Below, piece after piece: positions 1 through 3,586 of a stretch of 6,392 nucleotides of DNA (position 1 is its first letter; the number at the start of each line of letters is the position of its first letter). Under the pieces are notes generated by a model. It did no database searches. It had not been told where the DNA came from and worked only from the letters and a program-made list of their open reading frames with translations. Where the stretch lies: positions 1-6,392 of the forward strand of contig JAHEDN010000154.1 in the NCBI GenBank assembly GCA_024641225.1. Reading direction: 5' to 3'. The position numbers and the translations under genes were made by a program. The DNA is from Burkholderiales bacterium (GTDB taxonomy: Bacteria > Pseudomonadota > Gammaproteobacteria > Burkholderiales > Burkholderiaceae_F).

Positions 1-418
1 CGCGTCGACGCGCGTATCGCACCGCGCCCTCGAGCAGCGCGGTGGCGACGCCCTGGTGCCGGTACTGCGCCGGCACGACGAAGCAGACGATCGACCACAC
101 CGGCAGATCGTCCACCGGTTTCATGACCGGTGAGCGTTGCAGTTTCGCGAAATCGCGTCTCGGCCCGAGCGTGACCCAGCCGACGGGAACCTTGCCGCGG
201 TAGCCGATCAGTCCCGGGGGTGGATCTGCCGAGGCCAGCGCCAGCAGTCGTTTCTTGCGGACGGCCCGCGGCGTCGAACCGGCCGGCCATTCCTGTCGGC
301 CGCTCTCCCGGTAGTACATGCACCAGCATCCGCGCGCGATCGAGCAGCCCCTGGCCTCGAACACGGCCTCGAGGTCGGGCCAACGGTCGGGCGTCAACGG
401 TCGGACGGTGAGTTTCAT
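1..418 (-). CDS. GNAT family N-acetyltransferase, C-terminal end missing (cut by left edge)
   Basis: 139 codons are visible from an ATG at 416-418, and the frame is still open at base 1. The protein starts MKLTVRPLTPDRWPDLEAVF. Residues 19-36 (VFEARGCSIARGCWCMYY) match the cysteine/tryptophan block (roughly lFgergac-gCWCmyWR) of a recognisable GNAT subgroup. The acetyl-CoA-binding motif A is at about 113-130, with the pyrophosphate-loop signature R-H-Q-G-V-A at 120-125 after a hydrophobic strand (WSIVCFVV). By family knowledge it transfers an acetyl group from acetyl-CoA to an amine in the cytoplasm; the substrate cannot be told. The usual last part of the fold (motif B) lies outside the window, and perhaps 40-60 residues are missing. 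The start is supported by a Shine-Dalgarno sequence at 424-431. It lies 82 nt downstream of the GFA gene on the same strand, so co-transcription is likely. Confidence 0.85.
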   Translation of the reverse strand, partial: MKLTVRPLTPDRWPDLEAVFEARGCSIARGCWCMYYRESGRQEWPAGSTPRAVRKKRLLALASADPPPGLIGYRGKVPVGWVTLGPRRDFAKLQRSPVMKPVDDLPVWSIVCFVVPAQYRHQGVATALLEGAVRYARRR

Positions 419-500
419 GAGCGTTCTCCTCGCCGCGATTCGGGGTTGGCGATGGCAAGCGGAACGGCCGCCTGGGCGAGGCAGCGCCTGCCTGGCGCGG
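419..500 (-). other. Short intergenic spacer between the GFA and GNAT genes
   Basis: This 82-nt spacer holds the GNAT ribosome binding site and a small hairpin at 479-493 (AGGCAG, 3-nt loop, CTGCCT). No run of T follows the hairpin on the minus strand and I see no convincing promoter. The simplest reading is one GFA-GNAT transcript. Confidence 0.4.
424..431 (-). promoter_or_regulatory. Ribosome binding site of the left GNAT gene
   Basis: On the minus strand this reads GAGGAGAA. Its GGAG core is 7 nt before the ATG at 418, a good match in sequence and spacing. It fixes that ATG as the start, even though the frame is not preceded by a promoter and lies only 82 nt after the GFA stop codon. Confidence 0.7.
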
Positions 501-992
501 CTAGTGCTGCTGCTTCGTCCGTAACGCCTCGCGCCGGGCCAGGCTTTCCTTCGGCCAGTGTTCGGACGCGCGGTAGTACTCGTGCATCGCCGGTGTTTCC
601 GGAGGCAGCACGACCCAGGGCTGCTTTGAGTCCGTGAAGATGTGGATGTCCGGCGGCAGGCGGTCGGGTTCGTCGAGCGTGCCGACGCGCACGAAGCGCA
701 CGGCATCGCCGGCGCCGGCGTAGCTGCTCCACACTGCCACGCGGCAGCGCGCGCAGCGTGCGATTTTCTGCCCCTTGCCGCTCGCCGACGGCGTATCGAC
801 GATCTCGACGTCGCCCTGCAGCAGTTGCACCCGATCCGCCTCGATCAGGGCATTGAGCGCGAAGGCCGACCCGGTCTCCCGCTGGCACCAGCGGCAATGG
901 CAGCAGTGCACGAACAGCGGCTTCGATGTCATCCGGTAGCGCACGTGGCGGCAGGTGCAGCCGCCTTCGAAAGTGAGTGGCGTTTTCGTCAT
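501..992 (-). CDS. GFA family (glutathione-dependent formaldehyde-activating enzyme/CENP-V fold) zinc-binding protein
   Basis: This is a complete 163-residue protein, a normal length for the family. It has the cysteine layout of the Mss4-like beta fold of GFA proteins: C12-T-C14 after a Gly-Gly (GGCTCRHVRY), then C31-H-C33-x2-C36 in FVHCCHCRWCQRETGSAF, then C80-x2-C83. These normally hold two zinc ions. The founding member speeds addition of glutathione to formaldehyde, but many members have no proven activity, so aldehyde or thiol chemistry is only suggested. The FVHCCHC-WCQRETGSAFALNALIEADRV wording belongs to a well-conserved proteobacterial subgroup. The usual G after C14 is R15, and the usual FC-x2-CG is C-A-R-C-R, so it is not a close copy of the founding enzyme. 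There is no signal peptide. The ATG at 990-992 lacks a strong Shine-Dalgarno sequence; a small ORF ends 27 nt upstream. Confidence 0.9.
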   Translation of the reverse strand: MTKTPLTFEGGCTCRHVRYRMTSKPLFVHCCHCRWCQRETGSAFALNALIEADRVQLLQGDVEIVDTPSASGKGQKIARCARCRVAVWSSYAGAGDAVRFVRVGTLDEPDRLPPDIHIFTDSKQPWVVLPPETPAMHEYYRASEHWPKESLARREALRTKQQH

Positions 993-1211
993 GCGTCTTG
1001 CCGCTTCGGAGCGGATCGCTCAGTGCGCGAACTTCACCAGCTCACACGCGTTCCACGCGATACCCTGGCCAGGCCGGGCGGGCACGATAAGCCGGCGGTC
1101 CTTCGGTTCGAACGCACCGGCAGCCTGCATCGACACCGCGCACCTCGTGCGACGCGATCTCCGCTTCGATGCCGGTAGCACCAACACAAAGCGCGGCGCC
1201 CGCCCTGCATT
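993..1211 (-). other. Intergenic region between the transporter and GFA genes
   Basis: This 219-nt stretch holds the transporter terminator, the candidate small ORF at 1020-1130 and a small hairpin at 1001-1014 (CCGCT, TCGG loop, AGCGG) just before the GFA start codon. Because the terminator should stop transcription from the right, a promoter for the GFA-GNAT pair is expected between about 1000 and 1190, but I could not pick out a convincing -35/-10 pair. Confidence 0.4.
1020..1130 (-). CDS. Possible small ORF (36 codons) upstream of the GFA gene
   Basis: A short frame on the minus strand runs from an ATG at 1128-1130 to a TGA at 1020-1022 and begins MQAAGAFEPKDRRLIVPARP. I recognise no family. 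In its favour: about 80 percent of its third codon positions are G or C, it has mixed hydrophobic and charged composition, GAGGTG lies 10 nt before the ATG, and its stop is only 27 nt before the GFA start. The frame stays open further upstream to at least base 1200, so it could instead be the tail of a decayed longer gene. A chance frame in GC-rich DNA is also quite possible. If real, it could be a leader ORF or a small partner of the GFA protein. Confidence 0.3.
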   Translation of the reverse strand: MQAAGAFEPKDRRLIVPARPGQGIAWNACELVKFAH

Positions 1212-1228
1212 TCAGGGCGCGGCGGCGC
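1182..1228 (-). terminator. Likely Rho-independent terminator of the TDT transporter gene
   Basis: The core is a perfect 7-bp stem: CGCCCTG at 1201-1207 pairs with CAGGGCG at 1213-1219 across a 5-nt loop. After a one-base bulge at 1220 the stem continues with 4 more pairs, one mismatch and 3 more pairs, out to 1193/1228. On the minus strand the stem is followed by GCTTTGTGTTGG, which is T-rich for this DNA. The transporter stop codon (TGA, 1212-1214) lies inside the hairpin. The position at the gene's end supports termination; the interrupted T-tract keeps confidence moderate. Confidence 0.5.
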
Positions 1229-2261
1229 CGCCGGTCTCGACCGGTTCTGCACGAAGCACGAGTCGCCTGAGCAGGCCGGCAAGCGCGAACAGCCACGCCG
1301 CGAATGCCACCCAGATCATCCCCTGCGAAATCCACTGCAGCGGCGGGAAGTCGGCGGCCAGCCCGAGCCGCGCGCTGGCTACCGCGTACATGCCGAGCGG
1401 AAAGACGAAGCTCCACATGATCGGTTCGTAGCGCAGCGGCAAACGGCTCGCGCCGTGCTTCCAGAAACCGAACAGGAACAGCATCGGTATCCACCACGTG
1501 CCCCAGGCCCAGATCATCAGCGTGAAGCCGTCGATGAACGGCCGCTGCGCGGCCAAAAACGGCAGGCGCGGGTCCTCGGTCAGCAGGGTGGTGCCGGCGT
1601 TGGCGCTGATCGCGGCCGCACCCATGATCACCCAGAGCAGCGGCGAGATGTCCTGCGGTTTCAGCGTCAGGAAGAAGATGCGGTAGCAGAACAGCGTGAC
1701 GAAGATCCCGTAGAAGATGAGCCCGAGCCCCCACAGCATGTGCACTTCGACCATCATGTATCCGGCATACGGCCCCAGTTCGGGCGCAAGCCGCGCGCCG
1801 AGCAGCACCAGCGACTGGGTGCCGACGATCGAAATCAGCCATCCGCCGTGGACGATGTTGACGTTGTGCTCGTGGGTGAGAAAGGTGAGCACGCTGAAGG
1901 CAAGATAGAGCAGCGTGCACCACGCCGCGAAGGCGAAGATCCAGCAGCCCAGCGCCAGACCGGGGTGGCCGCGGTCGAGCAGCAGCAGGCCGACGATGTC
2001 GGTCGCGGCAACCAGCGTGAAGAACGAGAAGACCATGCGCGGATTGAGCAGGTCGTCGCGCACCGCCTGCGCGAACAGGACCGCTCGCCCGGCGCTGAGT
2101 GCGAGCAGCGTCAGCCAGGCGCCGAGCGCGAAGATGAAGAAGGCTTCCGCGAGGACGTCGAAGTGCAGCGTCTGGAAGCCGATGGAAATGATGCCGCTGG
2201 CCATGACCATCGCGAAGTTGCCCGGGTGCAGGACCTGCAGCGTGAATCGGGGTGGCGGCAT
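1212..2261 (-). CDS. TDT/SLAC1 family transporter (tellurite-resistance/C4-dicarboxylate type)
   Basis: A complete 349-residue inner-membrane protein, close to the family's normal length. Ten hydrophobic segments can be drawn at about 12-32, 38-58, 77-97, 102-126, 139-159, 169-197, 207-228, 242-266, 279-300 and 308-336, the ten-helix pattern of the TehA/Mae1/SLAC1 (TDT) superfamily. Family-like stretches are HPGNFAMVMASGIISIG (12-28), GWLISIVGTQSLVLLG (140-155), MGAAAISANAGTTLL (213-227) and WSFVFPLGMYAVA (283-295). Relatives move organic acids such as malate, sulfite or small anions; the substrate cannot be read from the sequence, and a tellurite role should not be assumed. The start is well fixed: an in-frame TAG lies at 2304-2306 with no ATG, GTG or TTG between it and this ATG. 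The Shine-Dalgarno sequence is weak. A 134-nt gap with promoter-like elements precedes it, and the terminator around its stop suggests it is transcribed alone or with the methyltransferase gene upstream. Confidence 0.92.
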   Translation of the reverse strand: MPPPRFTLQVLHPGNFAMVMASGIISIGFQTLHFDVLAEAFFIFALGAWLTLLALSAGRAVLFAQAVRDDLLNPRMVFSFFTLVAATDIVGLLLLDRGHPGLALGCWIFAFAAWCTLLYLAFSVLTFLTHEHNVNIVHGGWLISIVGTQSLVLLGARLAPELGPYAGYMMVEVHMLWGLGLIFYGIFVTLFCYRIFFLTLKPQDISPLLWVIMGAAAISANAGTTLLTEDPRLPFLAAQRPFIDGFTLMIWAWGTWWIPMLFLFGFWKHGASRLPLRYEPIMWSFVFPLGMYAVASARLGLAADFPPLQWISQGMIWVAFAAWLFALAGLLRRLVLRAEPVETGGAAAP

Positions 2262-2295
2262 GTCGGCGGCGGGCTGGCGAGTGGTCTTGCGGCGA

Positions 2296-2308
2296 CGGGC
2301 AGTCTAGG
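2296..2308 (-). promoter_or_regulatory. Candidate -10 region of the TDT transporter gene
   Basis: On the minus strand this 13-mer reads CCTAGACTGCCCG and contains TAGACT (2301-2306), a fair match to the sigma-70 -10 consensus. It lies about 35-40 nt before the transporter start. The same 13 bases occur at nearly the same distance before the methyltransferase gene at 2912-2924, where a good -35 is present. Here the -35 position (2324-2329, CGGCAA) is poor, so the promoter would be weak or need an activator. Confidence 0.35.
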
Positions 2309-2330
2309 CGTTGGCACGCAACCTTGCCGT

Positions 2331-2384
2331 GGCAGTGCGCCGTTCGTTCCACAGGGAGGCAGTGACCATCGCTCAGCGGCAGTG
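2331..2384. repeat. Three direct GGCAGTG repeats upstream of the transporter
   Basis: GGCAGTG (CACTGCC on the other strand) occurs at 2331-2337, 2358-2364 and 2378-2384. A related GGCAGTC lies in the -10 block at 2298-2304. The copies are 27 and 20 bp apart and fill the space where an activator of the transporter promoter would bind. The word is short and the DNA is GC-rich, so chance is a real alternative. Confidence 0.3.
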
Positions 2385-2386
2385 CG

Positions 2387-2414
2387 GCGCAAGCGTCACG
2401 CCTGCGGCTTGCGC
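2387..2414 (-). repeat. 8-bp inverted repeat spanning the stop codon of the methyltransferase gene
   Basis: GCGCAAGC at 2387-2394 is exactly complementary to GCTTGCGC at 2407-2414, with a 12-nt loop that contains the TGA stop (2396-2398). No T-run follows on the minus strand, so it does not look like a classic intrinsic terminator. It may mark or protect the 3' end of the message, or help Rho-dependent stopping. Confidence 0.4.
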
Positions 2415-2875
2415 AGCCAGTAATCGCGCATCAGCTCGTGCGACCAGGCGGGCTGAATCAGCGCGCCGCGCGGCAGGAACTCGGCCATCACGGGCTTGAT
2501 GTCGAGCACCGGCGTGGCGTCGATGGCGTCCAGTTCGGCGACGAGCAGTTCGTTGCCCTCGACGCGCACGATGCGGCAGATCGTGCTGCCGATGCGGTTG
2601 GGCCGGTTCTTGCCCCGCTGCGCGAAGATGCCGACCGAGGGCCAGTCGGGGTTGTTGCGCGGGTGGCGGGCGCCGGTGACGATGCGGGACGGCTCCACCT
2701 CATGGAACACGAAGAGAATCTCCGCGTGCGAGAACTCCGCCAGGCCCTGCAGCGCCTCGGCAGGCAGCCCTTCGGCAAGCTCGATGCGTGCTTCTTCACC
2801 GCCCCAATAATCGTCCTCCGCATGCGGACGCGACGCATGGACGATCCCGACCGGCTTCATGGCGAACTGCACCAT
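2396..2875 (-). CDS. TsaA/TrmO-like SAM-dependent methyltransferase (UPF0066 fold)
   Basis: A complete 159-residue protein. It shows the beta-barrel signatures of the TsaA/TrmO family: an early KPVGIV strand (7-12), FSHAEILFVFHEV (48-60), then ARHPRNNPDWP followed by VGIFAQRGKNRPNRIG (81-96) holding the RPN-IG motif, and ELDAIDATPVLDIKPV (114-129). E. coli TrmO uses S-adenosylmethionine to methylate the N6-threonylcarbamoyladenosine at position 37 of a threonine tRNA. That protein is about 235 residues with an extra C-terminal domain; this one has only the core barrel and the variant FAQRGK-RPNRIG where FATRSP-RPNPIG is common. The same tRNA substrate is therefore plausible but unproven. It is probably cytoplasmic. 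The start is ambiguous: ATG at 2875 is only 4 nt after AGGGAGG, while the in-frame GTG at 2872 has better spacing (7 nt) and ATG at 2860 gives a typical MKPVGIV start. Promoter and Shine-Dalgarno sequence are both clear. Confidence 0.88.
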   Translation of the reverse strand: MVQFAMKPVGIVHASRPHAEDDYWGGEEARIELAEGLPAEALQGLAEFSHAEILFVFHEVEPSRIVTGARHPRNNPDWPSVGIFAQRGKNRPNRIGSTICRIVRVEGNELLVAELDAIDATPVLDIKPVMAEFLPRGALIQPAWSHELMRDYWLRKPQA

Positions 2876-2879
2876 CCAT

Positions 2880-2886
2880 CCTCCCT
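2880..2886 (-). promoter_or_regulatory. Strong Shine-Dalgarno sequence of the TsaA/TrmO-like gene
   Basis: The minus strand reads AGGGAGG, the clearest ribosome binding site in the window. An ATG directly touching it (2877-2879) is out of frame with the gene; the in-frame candidates are ATG 2875 (4-nt spacing) and GTG 2872 (7-nt spacing). The latter fits usual spacing better, so the true protein may be one residue shorter. Confidence 0.7.
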
Positions 2887-2916
2887 GTTGCGCTCGGCGC
2901 GAGACGAAGCGCGGGC

Positions 2917-2945
2917 AGTCTAGGAAGCGGGTCGCTGCGGGTCAA
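2917..2945 (-). promoter_or_regulatory. Sigma-70-type promoter of the TsaA/TrmO-like gene
   Basis: On the minus strand there is TTGACC (-35, 2940-2945), a 17-bp spacer (2923-2939) and TAGACT (-10, 2917-2922). The -35 matches 5 of 6 consensus bases, the -10 matches 4 of 6, and the spacing is ideal. Transcription would begin near 2910, about 35 nt before the start codon, leaving a short leader with the AGGGAGG site. It is the most convincing promoter in the window. Confidence 0.65.
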
Positions 2946-3037
2946 CGCGGCACCGCCAGCCCCGGTCCAGCACGTTCGAGCACGGCCATGGCATGCACGC
3001 AACGGCGGTCTTCCTCGAGCAGGTAGTCGGACATCAT
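2942..3037 (-). CDS. Possible small ORF (31 codons) in the divergent intergenic region
   Basis: A minus-strand frame runs from tandem ATG codons at 3037 and 3034 to a TGA at 2942-2944; the product begins MMSDYLLEEDRRCVHAMAVL. I do not recognise it. Its codons look reasonable for this genome (about 70 percent G or C in third positions) and the peptide has an acidic/basic amphipathic look, but no Shine-Dalgarno sequence is visible. The frame extends up to another ATG at 3079, through an arginine-rich stretch caused by the palindrome. Its stop overlaps the -35 box of the methyltransferase promoter. It could be a small protein, the tail of a lost gene, or chance. Confidence 0.22.
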   Translation of the reverse strand: MMSDYLLEEDRRCVHAMAVLERAGPGLAVPR

Positions 3038-3049
3038 CCAGCTGCACGC

Positions 3050-3065
3050 AGCGCGCCGGCGCGCT
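3050..3065. repeat. 16-bp perfect palindrome between divergent genes
   Basis: AGCGCGCCGGCGCGCT is identical to its own reverse complement. It is flanked by TGCA on both sides (3043-3046 and 3067-3070), so the arms can be extended after a 3-by-1 internal mismatch. It lies 33 nt before the plus-strand GNAT start, where an operator or a hairpin in the 5' untranslated region could act. Palindromes made only of G and C arise more easily in GC-rich DNA, so function is unproven. Confidence 0.45.
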
Positions 3066-3098
3066 CTGCAAGAATGCATCCACTAACGTACGTGAACG

Positions 3099-3572
3099 AT
3101 GGGCGAAGCTTCAGCGATTCGACCGGCGAGGTTGCCGCAGGACCTTGAGTCAGTGCGCGCCCTGTTTCGCGATTACGCGGCCGGCCTGGGAGTCGACCTG
3201 AGCTTCCAGGGGTTCGAGGAGGAGCTTGCAGCGCTCCCGGGCAGGTACGCGCCTCCTGCGGGGCGGCTGCTGCTGGCATGGACCGACGACGAGGCCGTGG
3301 GCTGCGTTGCCCTACGACCGCTGGCAGAGAGGAACTGCGAGATGAAGCGTCTGTACGTTCGGCCGACAGCTCGCGGCGGGCAGCTCGGCCGCCACCTGGT
3401 TGAACGGGTGTGCCAGGAGGCGCATGACGCAGGGTATGCGCGAATCTTCCTCGACACGCTGCCCACGATGCACTCGGCGCAGGCGTTGTATCGGTCGCTG
3501 GGATTCCGGGAAGTCGGCGCCTACGTGTTCAATCCGGTTCCCGGGTCGAAGTACTTCGCGCGAGACCTGTAG
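3099..3572 (+). CDS. GNAT family N-acetyltransferase
   Basis: A complete 157-residue protein covering the full GNAT fold. An N-terminal strand and helix (IRPARLPQDLESVRALFRDYA, with two charged helices to about 48) lead to the central strands AVGCVALRPL (66-75) and CEMKRLYVRP (80-89). Motif A follows with the acetyl-CoA pyrophosphate loop R92-G-G-Q-L-G97, then the helix HLVERVCQEAHDAGY. Motif B is IFLDTLPTMHSAQALYRSLGF (116-136), where the tyrosine of LYRSLGF sits at the usual general-acid position. The C-terminus YVFNPVPGSKYFARDL is typical of a broad uncharacterised subgroup. It should acetylate an amino group using acetyl-CoA; the substrate is unknown. An in-frame TGA at 3093-3095 makes the ATG at 3099 the first possible start, although the Shine-Dalgarno sequence is weak. 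It is divergent from the methyltransferase gene and convergent, with a 14-nt gap, with the dehydrogenase. It is not a close duplicate of the left-edge GNAT. Confidence 0.9.
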   Translation: MGEASAIRPARLPQDLESVRALFRDYAAGLGVDLSFQGFEEELAALPGRYAPPAGRLLLAWTDDEAVGCVALRPLAERNCEMKRLYVRPTARGGQLGRHLVERVCQEAHDAGYARIFLDTLPTMHSAQALYRSLGFREVGAYVFNPVPGSKYFARDL

Positions 3573-3586
3573 CGCGGCGCTTCGCC
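3573..3586. other. 14-nt gap between convergent stop codons
   Basis: The GNAT gene (plus) and the dehydrogenase gene (minus) end only 14 nt apart. The gap contains a tiny GGCG-CTT-CGCC hairpin and no T-run, so no bidirectional intrinsic terminator is visible. Transcripts from both sides probably overlap at their 3' ends or stop by Rho. Confidence 0.5.

Larger units (their letters stand above)
2876..3098. other. Divergent intergenic region between methyltransferase and GNAT genes
   Basis: In these 223 nt the left part serves the minus-strand gene (Shine-Dalgarno sequence and TTGACC/TAGACT promoter). The right part holds the 16-bp palindrome and an 8-bp ACGTACGT palindrome at 3086-3093, immediately before the GNAT start. 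I could not identify a good plus-strand -35/-10 pair for the GNAT gene. Confidence 0.5.

Noticed and set aside
1..12. 12-bp palindrome CGCGTCGACGCG at the left edge
   Set aside because: It lies inside the GNAT coding sequence and can be explained by Arg/Ala codons; there is no intergenic context.
137..637. Plus-strand 166-codon frame at the left end
   Set aside because: It runs opposite two genes with clear GNAT and GFA motifs, and its own product is Arg/Pro/Ala-rich with no family resemblance.
415..897. Minus-strand 160-codon frame overlapping the GFA gene
   Set aside because: It is a shifted frame of the GFA coding sequence with Arg-rich composition.
1042..2352. Minus-strand 436-codon frame overlapping the transporter
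   Set aside because: It is very rich in Arg, Ala and His with no recognisable domain, and is a shifted-frame shadow of the transporter gene.
1455..2423. Long plus-strand frame of 322 codons opposite the transporter
   Set aside because: Its product is a run of Gln, Glu, Arg and Asp with no hydrophobic core, as expected for the mirror of a membrane protein in GC-rich DNA. The minus-strand frame has clear TDT helices and motifs.
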